A stretch of DNA of 64,000 nucleotides from Teichococcus coralli (lineage in GTDB: Bacteria > Pseudomonadota > Alphaproteobacteria > Acetobacterales > Acetobacteraceae), in NCBI RefSeq assembly GCF_009829925.1, contig NZ_SNVJ01000001.1:248001-312000 (forward strand), in the 5' to 3' direction. The notes beneath the pieces are model-generated. The model searched no databases, had not been told where the DNA came from, and saw nothing but the letters and a program-made list of their open reading frames with translations. Position numbers and translations under genes: made by a program. Shown in pieces: positions 24,791-33,727 of this stretch (positions within the stretch are counted from its first letter, which is position 1; each line of letters opens with the position of its first letter).

Positions 24791-25794
24791 CACCGGACGG
24801 TCCCCTTCTGCCAGGCCAGCAGCCGGTCACGCCCTTTGAACAGCAGCGTCACGAGGCTGGAGCACATCACCGCCATCACCAGCAGGGCGGCATACATGTT
24901 GGCATAGGCCGCCCAGCCCTGCGCCCATTGCAGGTACCAGCCGAGGCCCGCCTTCACGCCCAGCATCTCGGCCACGACCAGCACGGAGAAGGAGGCGCCG
25001 AGGCCCATGAACAGCCCGACAAAGACCTGCGGCAGGGCCGCCGGGACGGCCACCTTCAGCACCAGGAAGGTCGGGCTGGCACCCAGCGTGCGTGCGATGT
25101 CGTAATAGGCCTTGTTGACGCCGGAGACGCCCGACCAGGTCAGCACCGTCACCGGGAACCAGGTGGCCAGCGCGACCAGGAAGGTGCTGGCGCTGCCGCT
25201 GGTCGGGAAGACGAAGAAGGCGACCGGCAGCCAGGCGGTGGCCGGCAGCGGCCCCAACAGCCGCAGCACCGGATGCACCCAGTAGCCGACGGCGCGCGAC
25301 CAGCCGAGCGCCACGCCGGCGACGAAGCCGGCCGCGGCGCCGAGCAGATAGCCGGTCAGCAGCAGCCAGAGCGAGCGCAGCGTGCTCTCGCCGAGGCGCG
25401 GCCAGTCCTCCAGATAGACCTCCAGCAGCCCCTGCGGCGAGGCGAAGAAGGGCAGCGGCAGCAGGGCGAACTTGGCCGTCGCCAGCTCCCAGGCGGCGAG
25501 CGCCAGCGGCAGCACGGTCAGCCAGGGGCCGGCCCGCCGCAGCCGCGCCCCGGCAGCCCCGAGCAGCGGCATGGCGAGGCTGCCGAGCGCCAGGGCAAGG
25601 CCAATCAGCCCGGCCGAGGCCGCCAACTCGGTGGTGCGGCCGACCTCGATTGCGTCCGGCAACAGCGCGATCAGCAGCGCGGCGCCGATCCAGGCAGCCC
25701 CGGCCAGCAGCCCGCCGGCCCAGAGACGCGCGGCCGGCCGCCCCGCCGCGCCGGTGGCGGGCAGCGGTGCGTTCAGCGCGGTGGAGGCACTCAT
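24787..25794 (-). CDS. ABC transporter permease, nitrate/sulfonate/taurine type, with extra N-terminal membrane segments
   Basis: 335-residue inner-membrane permease. The C-terminal two thirds match SsuC/TauC, with coupling loop DIARTLGASPTFLVLKVAVPAALP and the FSVLVVAEMLGVKAGLGWYL stretch. The first 100 residues carry about three additional hydrophobic segments before the usual first helix, making it longer than SsuC (about 260), a variant seen in some sulfonate/nitrate permeases. It is 3 bases from the binding-protein gene and overlaps the ATPase gene. Confidence 0.9.
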   Translation of the reverse strand: MSASTALNAPLPATGAAGRPAARLWAGGLLAGAAWIGAALLIALLPDAIEVGRTTELAASAGLIGLALALGSLAMPLLGAAGARLRRAGPWLTVLPLALAAWELATAKFALLPLPFFASPQGLLEVYLEDWPRLGESTLRSLWLLLTGYLLGAAAGFVAGVALGWSRAVGYWVHPVLRLLGPLPATAWLPVAFFVFPTSGSASTFLVALATWFPVTVLTWSGVSGVNKAYYDIARTLGASPTFLVLKVAVPAALPQVFVGLFMGLGASFSVLVVAEMLGVKAGLGWYLQWAQGWAAYANMYAALLVMAVMCSSLVTLLFKGRDRLLAWQKGTVRW

Positions 25795-25797
25795 CGC

Positions 25798-26922
25798 TCA
25801 GGCGCTCAGCACGTCGGCGGTGACGCGCGCGGCAAAGCGCTTGGGATCGGTGCTGGCGCGCAGCACGCCGACCGACTTCAGCTCCTCCGCGTAAAGTTCG
25901 ATCTCGCGGCGGATGTCCGGGCCGGTCGGGCTGTGGCCGTGGGTGTGGCTCTTGAGGATCTCCAGCAGGTCCTCGCGGGTCACCTTGCCCGGCGTGTATT
26001 CGACGAAGGCATCGGCCGCCAGCTCGGGGTTCATGGCCACGGCGTGCTGCGCCTCGGCCAGCGCGCGGGTCAGCGCGGCCGCCACCTGCGGCTCGTTCCG
26101 CACCAGCGCGCCGGAGACGCCGATGATGCAGCAGGCACGGTCGGCCCACTCGCCTGAGAGGTTGGTCGCCACCTCGACAAGGTCCTTGTCGCGCCGCAGC
26201 TTCCAGGCGATCGGGTCGTTCGCCGCCACGAGCTGGGCCTCGCCGCGCTCCAGCGCCAGGGCGAAGACATGCGCGGGAAAGACGCGCCAGGTCACGTCGC
26301 GGTCCGGATCGAGGCCGCGGCGCTTCAGCAGCATGGCGAAGAAGTTCTTCTCCGCCGCCGCCATGTCGCTGACGGCGATGGTCTTGCCGCGGACGGATTC
26401 GATGTCGGTGGTGATGCCGGCGCCGGGGGCGCCGATCAGCCGCAGACAGCCGCCATGGGTGCCGCCGGTCACCTTCACGTCGAAGCCCATCTCCAGCGGC
26501 TTCAGCCAGCGCAGCGCCATGCCGACGCCGGCATCCGCCTTGCGGGTGGCGATGGCCTCCAGCAGCATCTCGGTCGAGCCGCCGAAATTCACCAGCTCCA
26601 CCTCCAGGCCATGCTTCGCCAGGATGCCGCTGCGCCGCGCCACCTCGACCGGCGAAGTGCAGACCGAGGTGGCGTTCCAGGCCAGCTTCAGCTTGCGCGT
26701 CTCCCCTGCCGGCACGGCGGCGGCGATCGGATGCAGGCAGGTTGGCGGCGCGTCCAGCAAGGCCTCGAAGGTGCGGCGCTGGGCCCCGGCCGGCGCGAAG
26801 CCCGCCAGCGGGAGCGACAGCCCTCCGGCGCCAAGGGCGGAGAGCAGGGCGCGGCGGCGCAGGGCGCCAGCCAGCGGCCGCGGGCGAGGCAAGGAGTCCT
26901 GCGGGTTCCCGATGACGGACAT
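25798..26922 (-). CDS. ABC transporter substrate-binding protein, SsuA/NMT1-like
   Basis: 374-residue periplasmic binding protein. It has an arginine-led signal region (LRRRALLSALGAGGLSLPLAGFAPAGAQR) about 20 residues in, possibly Tat-dependent. The mature domain reads LKLAWNATSVCTSPVEVARRSGILAKHGLEVE-type, then VNFGGSTEMLLEAIATRKADAGVGM and KTIAVSDM. The ligand is unknown; the GGCLR segment and an unusual spread of cysteines (CTS, GGCL, ACCI) set it apart from standard SsuA. AGGAG lies 7 bases before the ATG at 26922. It is the first gene of the operon. Confidence 0.88.
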   Translation of the reverse strand: MSVIGNPQDSLPRPRPLAGALRRRALLSALGAGGLSLPLAGFAPAGAQRRTFEALLDAPPTCLHPIAAAVPAGETRKLKLAWNATSVCTSPVEVARRSGILAKHGLEVELVNFGGSTEMLLEAIATRKADAGVGMALRWLKPLEMGFDVKVTGGTHGGCLRLIGAPGAGITTDIESVRGKTIAVSDMAAAEKNFFAMLLKRRGLDPDRDVTWRVFPAHVFALALERGEAQLVAANDPIAWKLRRDKDLVEVATNLSGEWADRACCIIGVSGALVRNEPQVAAALTRALAEAQHAVAMNPELAADAFVEYTPGKVTREDLLEILKSHTHGHSPTGPDIRREIELYAEELKSVGVLRASTDPKRFAARVTADVLSA

Positions 26923-26994
26923 GATGTGCTCCTGGCTCTGCACCGCGCGACAAGCGATCGAACGGCGCGTCAAGCACTGTTGGAATTCGTGTTT

Positions 26995-27023
26995 ATAGGA
27001 AACAACGATCTTCAACGTGTCAA
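26995..27023 (-). promoter_or_regulatory. Promoter of the sulfonate-type ABC operon
   Basis: Read on the minus strand: a perfect TTGACA (27023-27018), a 17-base spacer and TCCTAT (27000-26995), 73 bases before the binding-protein ATG. It lies in a notably AT-rich stretch. The remaining part of the gap up to 27108 contains no gene. Confidence 0.55.
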
Positions 27024-27108
27024 TCGGGGAAATACGACGGGTCTCCGTGTTGGGGGCACTCCCCGTCACCGGAAAGGAAGCATGGGTGGCGACGCCTGCT
27101 CAACGCGA

Positions 27109-27140
27109 AAGCGGCTCCGCCTGTACAGGCGGAGCCGCTT
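27109..27140 (-). terminator. Long perfect hairpin, probable terminator of the lyase gene
   Basis: AAGCGGCTCCGCCTG (27109-27123) is perfectly complementary to CAGGCGGAGCCGCTT (27126-27140). It stands 66 bases past the stop of the leftward lyase gene. The run after it on that strand (TTTCGCG, counting the stem end) is only weakly U-rich, so it could also be a transcript-end stabiliser. Confidence 0.55.
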
Positions 27141-27206
27141 CCCTAAACAACGCGGCGTGATCGGGCTTTGGCCGCCCTATCGGAAACGAACGGGCCGGAT
27201 GCCGCC

Positions 27207-28133
27207 TTACTGCTTCTGGTCGGGCATGCCTTGTGGCACCACGGTCCGCACCAGGGTCGAATCCAACGACTCGTAATCGTGGTAGCCGATGGTGTCGTAC
27301 AGCTCGGCGCGGGTCTGCATGCGGGAGAGCATGCTTTGCGTGCCGCCGTCGCGGTTGATGGCGCCGTACAACTCCTCCATCGACCTGGCGGCGACGCGCA
27401 GGTGGCTGACCGGCCAGATCACCATGGCATAGCCCATCGCCTCGAACTCCTCGGCGGTGAAGAAGGGCGTGCGGCCGAACTCGGTCATGTTGGCCAGCAG
27501 CTTCACCCCTGGCATGCGGCGGGCGAACTCGCGGAACATCTCGGCATTGGTCAGCGCCTCGGGGAAGATCGCGTCCGCCCCAGCCTCCAGGTAGAGCTTC
27601 GCGCGGGCCACGGCGCCGTCCATGCCCTCGCTGGCCGCAGCGTCGGTGCGGGCGATCAGGTAGAGGTGCCGCCGCGCCTTGCGGGCGGCGGCGACCTTGG
27701 CCGCCATGTCCCGCGCATCGGCCAGCTTCTTGTCGTTGAGGTGGCCGCACTTCTTGGGCAGCAGCTGGTCCTCCAGGTGGACCGCGCCGGCGCCCGCCTC
27801 CTCGAAGCTGCGGACCATGTGCATGACGTTGAGCGCCTCGCCATAGCCGGTGTCGCCATCCACCAGGGCCGGCAGGCCCGAGGCGCGCGCCACCTGCCGG
27901 ATGTGCCAGGCGACGTCATCCACCGTGATCATGCCGAGGTCGGGCAGGCCCATGCCGGCGGACATCGCCGCGCCGGACATATAGAGCGCCTCGAAGCCCG
28001 CGCGCTTCGCCAGCAGCGCGGCGATGCCGAGATGGGCGCCGGGCATGCGCAGGATCTGCGGCCGCTCCAGGAGGGCGCGGAAGCGCTGGCCAGCGGGGGC
28101 GTCAGGCAGGTCGTCGGCGATCACGTAGGGCAT
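27207..28133 (-). CDS. Isocitrate lyase/PEP mutase superfamily enzyme, methylisocitrate lyase-like
   Basis: 308-residue TIM-barrel carbon-carbon lyase. The catalytic loop PKKCGH (Cys129) and the Mg2+ aspartates in ALVDGDTGYG (Asp92, Asp94) are present. The best-known enzyme of this type is PrpB, which splits 2-methylisocitrate to pyruvate and succinate; oxaloacetate decarboxylase, dimethylmalate lyase and phosphonopyruvate hydrolase are close relatives. No prpC or prpD is adjacent, so the exact reaction is open. It starts at 28133; upstream codons in frame overlap the transporter gene. It is downstream of, and on the same strand as, the antiporter. Confidence 0.87.
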   Translation of the reverse strand: MPYVIADDLPDAPAGQRFRALLERPQILRMPGAHLGIAALLAKRAGFEALYMSGAAMSAGMGLPDLGMITVDDVAWHIRQVARASGLPALVDGDTGYGEALNVMHMVRSFEEAGAGAVHLEDQLLPKKCGHLNDKKLADARDMAAKVAAARKARRHLYLIARTDAAASEGMDGAVARAKLYLEAGADAIFPEALTNAEMFREFARRMPGVKLLANMTEFGRTPFFTAEEFEAMGYAMVIWPVSHLRVAARSMEELYGAINRDGGTQSMLSRMQTRAELYDTIGYHDYESLDSTLVRTVVPQGMPDQKQ

Positions 28134-28152
28134 GGGCGCATCCTTTCTTGCC

Positions 28153-29622
28153 TCAGAAGAACAGCAGGGTGACCAGGATGAAGGTCGGCACCAGAAAGAC
28201 CAGCGCCCATCCACAATAGCCGAAGAAGCTTGGCATCCGCTCGCCCTGCTCCTCCACGATGGCCTTCACCATGAAGTTGGGCGCGTTGCCGATATAGGAG
28301 TTGGCGCCCATGAACACCGCGCCGCAGGAGATCGCGGCAAGCGTCAGCGCGCCGTCGCCCATCAGGTGCGTGGCATCGCCGCCGGCGAGGTTGAAGAAGA
28401 CGAGATAGGTCGGCGCGTTGTCGAGAAAGGAGGAGAGCGCGCCCGTCAGCCAGAAATAGACCTCCGGGATCGGCTGGCCGTTGGGGTCGGTGGTCATCGC
28501 CACCAGTCCGCCCAGCGGCCCCTCCAGCCCCGCCTTCAGCATGGCCAGCACCGGCGCCATGGTCAGGAAGATGGCGGCGAAGAGCTTCGCCACCTCCAGG
28601 ATGGCGCCCCAGGTGAAGCCGTTGGTCTCGCGGATGCCGGCCGGGGTCCAGAGCACCGAGGCGGCGGTGATCAGCAGGAAGAGCAGCATCGCCGCGATGC
28701 GCTCCAGGCCGATCGGCTGGCCAAGCAGCGCCACCTCGCCCGGCAGCCAGATTCCCTGCATCAGCACGCCGGCCACCACCAGGGCCAGCAGCCCCACATT
28801 GATCCAGCCGGCGATGCCGAGCGGCTCATGGTCGCTGTCGGCCACGTGGTCGTGCTCGGCGGCCTCCTCCGCCGCCTCCTCGACGATCTCGCGCTGTTCG
28901 CGGGCATAGAGCCAGGTGTCCATCAGCCAGTACACCGCGAGCAGCAGGATGGCGCAGAACAGGAACTCGCTGAACATATGCTCGGTGGGCCAGAAGAAGG
29001 AGACGCCCTGCAGGAAACCCAGGTAGAGCGGCGGGTCGCCGAGCGGCGTCAGGCTGCCGCCGATGTTGCTCACCAGGAAGATAAAAAAGATGAAGCTGTG
29101 CATCTTCCGGCGCCGCCCGGCATTGGCCCGCAGCAGCGGCCGGATCAGCACCATCGAGGCGCCCGTGGTGCCCATGATGCTGGCCAGCAGCGTGCCGGCT
29201 GCGAGCAGCGCGGTGTTGACGCCCGGCGTGCCCACCAGCGTGCCACGCAGCAACACGCCGCCCCCGGCGGTGTAGAGGGCCAGGAGCAGGGTGATGAAGG
29301 GAAGGTATTCGCCCACCAGCACATGGGTGAACTCGTGCCAGGCGGCGTCCGGCCCGTGCAGCGCGGCGAAGGGCACCAGGAACAGCAACGCCCACCCTGC
29401 CGCGATCTTGCCGTAGTGGTGATGCCAGAGATGGCCGGCCAGCAGCGGCATCAAGGCGATGGACAGCAGCATGCCGGCGAAGGGAATGCCCCAGAGCAGG
29501 GAGAGCGCGGCCTCCTCGCCCGCGGCAGCTCCGGTGGCGGCCAGGGCCGGTCCGGCGATCAACAGAACGGGCAGCATCGCCCCCAGCGACACGGCCCATC
29601 GCCGCAACGCGCCTCCTGGCAT
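28153..29622 (-). CDS. Sodium:proton antiporter, NhaD/ion-transporter superfamily
   Basis: 489-residue inner-membrane protein with about 12 transmembrane segments. The paired ion-transporter motifs are visible: MGTTGASMVLIRPLLRAN in the first half, SNIGGSLTPLGDPPLYLG, and FLDNAPTYLVFFNLAGG with ANSYIGNAPNFMVKAI in the second. A cytoplasmic His/Glu/Asp-rich loop (EEAAEEAAEHDHVADSDHE, about 250-268) could sense pH or bind metal. It has an N-terminal signal-like segment ending ALA. It is annotated in related genomes as NhaD-type sodium:proton antiporter or citrate-like transporter; Na+/H+ exchange is likely but unproven. Confidence 0.87.
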   Translation of the reverse strand: MPGGALRRWAVSLGAMLPVLLIAGPALAATGAAAGEEAALSLLWGIPFAGMLLSIALMPLLAGHLWHHHYGKIAAGWALLFLVPFAALHGPDAAWHEFTHVLVGEYLPFITLLLALYTAGGGVLLRGTLVGTPGVNTALLAAGTLLASIMGTTGASMVLIRPLLRANAGRRRKMHSFIFFIFLVSNIGGSLTPLGDPPLYLGFLQGVSFFWPTEHMFSEFLFCAILLLAVYWLMDTWLYAREQREIVEEAAEEAAEHDHVADSDHEPLGIAGWINVGLLALVVAGVLMQGIWLPGEVALLGQPIGLERIAAMLLFLLITAASVLWTPAGIRETNGFTWGAILEVAKLFAAIFLTMAPVLAMLKAGLEGPLGGLVAMTTDPNGQPIPEVYFWLTGALSSFLDNAPTYLVFFNLAGGDATHLMGDGALTLAAISCGAVFMGANSYIGNAPNFMVKAIVEEQGERMPSFFGYCGWALVFLVPTFILVTLLFF

Positions 29623-29808
29623 GGCCTCTCCTCTTCGTCAGCGCAGCCGCCGCGGCGGCGGGCCCGTCCGGCTAACCGGCACCCTGCCCTACACCAGCCC
29701 AGCCCAGGGCGCCAACCCGCCCCCGCCAGACTGGCCGGGAAGGGGGGGTGGACTTCCCCCTGAGGCCCGCACGTCCTAGCTTCAGCCCGCAGAGAGGGAG
29801 AATGCCGC

Positions 29809-30552
29809 ATGGAGATGACCGGTGAACGGCGTATCGAGGCGCCCCGCCAAACCGTTTGGGAGGGGTTGAACGACCCCGAGATTCTGCGCGCCTCGATTCC
29901 CGGTTGCGAGTCGGTCGAGCGCGTCGGGGACGATGCCTTCCAGGCGCGCGTTGCCGTCAAGATCGGGCCGATGAGCGCGCGGTTCACCGGCAAGGTGCAG
30001 CTCACCAACCTCAACCCGCCCGCCTCCTACACCATCGGCGGCGAGGGGAACGGTGGCGCCATGGGCTTCGCCCAGGGCGGCGCCGACGTCAACCTGGAGG
30101 AGGAAGGCCCGCAGGCCACGCTTTTGCGCTACGCCGTGAAGGCGCAGGTGGGTGGCAAGATGGCGCAGCTCGGCGCGCGGCTGATCGACAGCACCGCCAA
30201 GTCCATGGCCGACCAGTTCTTCACCCGCTTCGCCGAGACCGTCGCGGTCAAGCCGGTCGCCGAGGCCGATGCCGAGGAGCGCTTCGCCGCCGCCACCCTC
30301 TCCGCGCCCCGCATGGGCGACAAGGTGCTGGGCGAGACCGGCCCGCTGCACCCCGAGGTCGCCAAGGTGGACGCCGCCGCCGGCCCGCGCCCCTCGCCCC
30401 CGGCCGCCGTGCCCGGCTCCTCTCCCGGCTCGCCGCCGCAGCTCTCGCTCTTCTCGCTGCTGCCGCGGGACATCTTCGGCCTGCCGGTGGTGTTCTGGGG
30501 CGGCGGGGCGGTCTGGCTGGTGATCCTGTTCCTGCTCTTCGTGCTGGGCTGA
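29809..30552 (+). CDS. coxG: CoxG-family SRPBCC protein with C-terminal membrane anchor
   Basis: 247 residues. An N-terminal SRPBCC (START-like) domain of the CO dehydrogenase subunit G family (1-150; GERRIEAPRQTVWEGLNDPEILRASIPGCE) is followed by a Pro/Ala/Ser-rich linker and a C-terminal transmembrane helix (PVVFWGGGAVWLVILFLL). In CO-oxidising bacteria CoxG tethers the molybdenum enzyme to the membrane or aids its assembly. It is the first of a six-gene cluster of molybdenum-hydroxylase maturation genes. The 186-base gap to the divergent antiporter holds the promoter. Confidence 0.9.
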   Translation: MEMTGERRIEAPRQTVWEGLNDPEILRASIPGCESVERVGDDAFQARVAVKIGPMSARFTGKVQLTNLNPPASYTIGGEGNGGAMGFAQGGADVNLEEEGPQATLLRYAVKAQVGGKMAQLGARLIDSTAKSMADQFFTRFAETVAVKPVAEADAEERFAAATLSAPRMGDKVLGETGPLHPEVAKVDAAAGPRPSPPAAVPGSSPGSPPQLSLFSLLPRDIFGLPVVFWGGGAVWLVILFLLFVLG

Positions 30553-30555
30553 GGC

Positions 30556-31488
30556 ATGAGCGGCACCCTCCCCCGCACCGTCGAGGAGACCGAGCGCCTG
30601 CTCGCGGCCGGGGGCTATGTCGCCGACCGCAGCCTGGCGACCACCGTGCATCTCGCGCTCGCCATGGGCCGGCCGCTCTTCCTGGAGGGCGAGCCCGGCA
30701 CCGGCAAGACCGAGATCGCGAAGGTGCTGGCCAGCGGGCTGGGGCGGCGGCTGGTCCGGCTGCAGTGCTATGACGGGCTGGACCTCTCGGCCGCCGCCTA
30801 TGAGTGGAACCACGCCCAGCAGCTCATGGCGATCCGCCTGTCCGAAGCCTCGGGGGAGGCGCACACGGCGGAAGGCCGCGCGGCGCTGGAGCGCGGCATC
30901 TACGACCGCCGCTTCCTGCAGGAGCGGCCGCTGCTGGCCGCCCTTTCCGGCCCGCCGGCGGTGCTGCTGATCGACGAGCTGGACCGCGCGGACGAGCCCT
31001 TCGAGGCTTTCCTGCTGGAGATCCTGGCCGATTTCCAGCTCACCATTCCCGAGCTCGGCACCATCCGCGCCGACACCCCGCCCATCGTGGTGCTGACCAG
31101 CAACCGCACGCGCGAGGTGCACGACGCCATCCGCCGCCGCTGCCTCTACCAGTGGGTGGACTACCCCGATGCGGCGCGCGAACGGGCCATCCTGGCCAGC
31201 CGTCACCCCGGCCTGTCGGAGACGCTCTCGGCGCAGGTGGTGGCCTTCGTGCAGGCGCTGCGCTCCGGCGACTTCTTCAAGTATCCCGGCGTCGCCGAGA
31301 CGATCGACTGGGCCGCCGCCCTGCGCGCGCTGGATGCGAAGGAGCTGGAGCCGGCGCTGGTGGATGAGACGGTGGGTGCCCTGCTGAAGTACCAGGACGA
31401 CATCGCCAAGCTGCGCGGCGCCGAGGCGGCGCGGCTGGTCGAGGCCGCCAAGGAGGCCGCCGCGCCGCGCCCGGCCATGCCGTTCTGA
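30556..31488 (+). CDS. coxD: MoxR-family AAA+ ATPase, CoxD type
   Basis: 310-residue AAA+ chaperone. Walker A GEPGTGKTEI, Walker B LLIDELDRAD and sensor 1 VVLTSNRTRE are present, with RRRCLYQWVDYP as the arginine-finger region. CoxD inserts sulfur and copper into the molybdenum-copper site of CO dehydrogenase in Oligotropha; in other organisms MoxR/VWA pairs mature different molybdenum hydroxylases. It starts 3 bases after coxG and precedes its VWA partner. Confidence 0.92.
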   Translation: MSGTLPRTVEETERLLAAGGYVADRSLATTVHLALAMGRPLFLEGEPGTGKTEIAKVLASGLGRRLVRLQCYDGLDLSAAAYEWNHAQQLMAIRLSEASGEAHTAEGRAALERGIYDRRFLQERPLLAALSGPPAVLLIDELDRADEPFEAFLLEILADFQLTIPELGTIRADTPPIVVLTSNRTREVHDAIRRRCLYQWVDYPDAARERAILASRHPGLSETLSAQVVAFVQALRSGDFFKYPGVAETIDWAAALRALDAKELEPALVDETVGALLKYQDDIAKLRGAEAARLVEAAKEAAAPRPAMPF

Positions 31489-31507
31489 GCGCCGCAGGGG
31501 CGGCGGC

Positions 31508-32698
31508 ATGAGCGGGGCGCTGGCCGCCAACCTGCTCGGCTTCGGCCGCCTGCTGCGCCGCGCCGGCCTGCCGGTCGGCCCGACCGAGGTGCTGGCCGGG
31601 GCCGAGGCGCTGACGCTGGTGGACATCGGTGACCGCCGCGTCGTGCGCGCCGCCCTGCGCGCGACCATGGTGCACCGGCACGAGCATGCCGAGATCTTCG
31701 ACCACGCTTTCCTGATCTACTGGCGCGACCCGGAGGCGGGGCAGCACGCCGCCGCCACGGAGGCGATGCAGGGGGCCAAGCCGCCGCCCAAGCCGGGCCC
31801 GGGCAGCCGCCGCCTGGCCGAGGCCATGGCCGGCCACCGCCCGCCGCCCCCGCCCGAGCCGCCGAAGGAGGAGCGGCAGTTCGACGCGACGCTCACCACC
31901 AGCGCCAGCGAGGCGCTGCGCAGGATGGACTTCGAGGCGATGGGCGCCACGGAGATCGCCGCCGCCAAGGCGGAGATCCGCAAGCTGGTCCTGCCGCTCG
32001 ATGCCCGCCCGACCCGCCGCTTCCGCCCCTCCGCCGCCGGCCGCCGCGCCGACCTGCGCGCCACCCTGCGCGCCAGCCTGCACCAGGGCGGCGAGATCCT
32101 GGACCTGCGCCGCAGCGAGCGGGTGGTGCGCCCGCCGCCGCTGGTGGTGATCTGCGACATCTCCGGCAGCATGGCGCGCTACGCGCAGATCCTGCTGCAC
32201 TTCCTGCACGCCGTGACCAACGAGCGCGACCGGGTGGCCAGCTTCCTGTTCGGCACCCGGCTGACCAACATCACCCGCCAGCTCCGCCACCGCGACCCCG
32301 AGGCGGCCTTCGAGATGGTCAGCCACATCGTGCCGGACTGGTCCGGCGGCACCCGCATCGGCGAGGCGCTGGACCTGTTCAACAAGCAATGGGCCCGCCG
32401 CGTGCTCGGCCAGGGCGCGGTGGTGCTGCTGATCACCGACGGGCTGGAGCGTGGCGGGCCGGAGGAACTGGCGCGGCTGGGCGCCGCCACCGAGCGGCTG
32501 CGCAACTCCTGCCGCCGTTTGATCTGGTTGAACCCGCTGCTGCGCTTCGCGGGTTTCCAGCCACGCTCCCAGGGCATCCGTGTCATGCTCCCCCTGGTGC
32601 ATGAGCATCGCCCGGTCCACAACATCGAGAGCCTGCGCGACCTGGTCGAGACGCTTTCCGGCCGCGCGCCGCGCCCCGTATCCGGAGGAACGCGATGA
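31508..32698 (+). CDS. coxE: VWA-domain protein, CoxE type
   Basis: 396-residue partner of the MoxR ATPase. The N-terminal half is helical with a proline-rich linker; the C-terminal von Willebrand A domain carries the MIDAS motif CDISGSM (DxSxS) near residue 217 and DWSGGTRIGEAL later. MoxR and VWA proteins act together as a metal-centre insertion chaperone. It overlaps the following xdhC-like gene by 4 bases (ATGA). Confidence 0.92.
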   Translation: MSGALAANLLGFGRLLRRAGLPVGPTEVLAGAEALTLVDIGDRRVVRAALRATMVHRHEHAEIFDHAFLIYWRDPEAGQHAAATEAMQGAKPPPKPGPGSRRLAEAMAGHRPPPPPEPPKEERQFDATLTTSASEALRRMDFEAMGATEIAAAKAEIRKLVLPLDARPTRRFRPSAAGRRADLRATLRASLHQGGEILDLRRSERVVRPPPLVVICDISGSMARYAQILLHFLHAVTNERDRVASFLFGTRLTNITRQLRHRDPEAAFEMVSHIVPDWSGGTRIGEALDLFNKQWARRVLGQGAVVLLITDGLERGGPEELARLGAATERLRNSCRRLIWLNPLLRFAGFQPRSQGIRVMLPLVHEHRPVHNIESLRDLVETLSGRAPRPVSGGTR

Positions 32699-33024
32699 GC
32701 GATCAGGAGGACATCCTCTCCACCGCCGCCGGCTGGCTCGCCCATGGCGAGACGGTGGCCCTCGCGACCGTGGTGGAGACCTGGGGCAGTTCGCCCCGCC
32801 CGGCCGGCTCGCAGCTCGCCGTCACCGCCTCGGGGCGGATGGCGGGCAGCGTCTCGGGCGGCTGCATCGAGGGCGCGGTGGCCGATGCCGCCCGCCAGAC
32901 CATGGAGAGCGGCCAGCCGCAGCTGCTCGACTTCGGCATCAGCGACGAGCGCGCCTGGGAGGTCGGCCTGGCTTGCGGCGGCAAGCTGAAGGTCTTCGTC
33001 GAGCGGCTGGACGGGAAGCGCTGA
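32695..33024 (+). CDS. XdhC/CoxI N-terminal domain protein
   Basis: 109 residues: just the XdhC_CoxI domain, with VVETWGSSPRPAGSQLAV and SVSGGCIEGAV (conserved Cys). XdhC-type proteins bind molybdenum cofactor, help its sulfuration and protect it until insertion into the apo-enzyme. Here the protein ends before the usual Rossmann half, which is encoded separately by the next gene; the two probably work as a complex. Confidence 0.9.
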   Translation: MSDQEDILSTAAGWLAHGETVALATVVETWGSSPRPAGSQLAVTASGRMAGSVSGGCIEGAVADAARQTMESGQPQLLDFGISDERAWEVGLACGGKLKVFVERLDGKR

Positions 33025-33025
33025 G

Positions 33026-33727
33026 ATGGAGGCCGATTTCCTCCAGCGCCTGCAGGCTGCACGCATGGCGGGCCGCGCCGTCGCGGTCCTGACCCGGCTG
33101 GCTGATGGCGCCCAGCTCCTCTACCCCGACGAAGCCGCGCCGACCACGCTCGCGGAGGCCGCCGGGGCCGCGCTGGCGAAGGACGCCGCCACCACGCTGG
33201 AGCATGAGGGCACGGCCTGGTTCATTCAGCCGCACAACCCGCCCCTGCGGCTGATCGTGGTGGGCGCGGTGCACATCGCCCAGGCGCTGGTGCCCTTGGC
33301 GGCGGGGCTTGGCTACGCCGTCACCGTCATCGACCCGCGGCGCGCCTTCGCGACCGAGGAGCGCTTCGGCGCCGGCGTCACGCTGGTGGACGACTGGCCC
33401 GACGAGGGCATGGCCAGCCTCGCCCCCGACGCCCGCACGGCGGTGGTGACACTGACCCACGACCCCAAGCTCGACGACCCCGCGCTGGAGGTGGCGCTGC
33501 GCAGCCCCGCCTTCTACATCGGCGCGCTGGGCAGCCGGCGCACCCATGCCAAGCGGGTGGCACGCCTCACCGAGGCCGGGCTGACCGAGGCCGAGATCGG
33601 CCGCATCGCCGCGCCGGTCGGCCTTTCCATCGGCGCCGTCACCGCTCCCGAGATCGCACTCTCCATCCTGGCCGAGATCGTCGCCCGCCGCCGCGGTGCC
33701 GCGCTGGCCGACAGGAAATCCGCATGA
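33026..33727 (+). CDS. XdhC Rossmann-domain protein
   Basis: 233 residues. The C-terminal XdhC Rossmann domain (about 70-215) begins LRLIVVGAVHIAQALVPLA and ends with the typical LGSRRTHAKRVARL, IAAPVGLSIGA and ALSILAEIVARRRG blocks. The first 60 residues are a smaller, diverged XdhC-like segment. It lies 1 base after the CoxI-domain gene and overlaps the next gene by 4 bases. It is a molybdenum cofactor maturation factor by family. Confidence 0.9.
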   Translation: MEADFLQRLQAARMAGRAVAVLTRLADGAQLLYPDEAAPTTLAEAAGAALAKDAATTLEHEGTAWFIQPHNPPLRLIVVGAVHIAQALVPLAAGLGYAVTVIDPRRAFATEERFGAGVTLVDDWPDEGMASLAPDARTAVVTLTHDPKLDDPALEVALRSPAFYIGALGSRRTHAKRVARLTEAGLTEAEIGRIAAPVGLSIGAVTAPEIALSILAEIVARRRGAALADRKSA

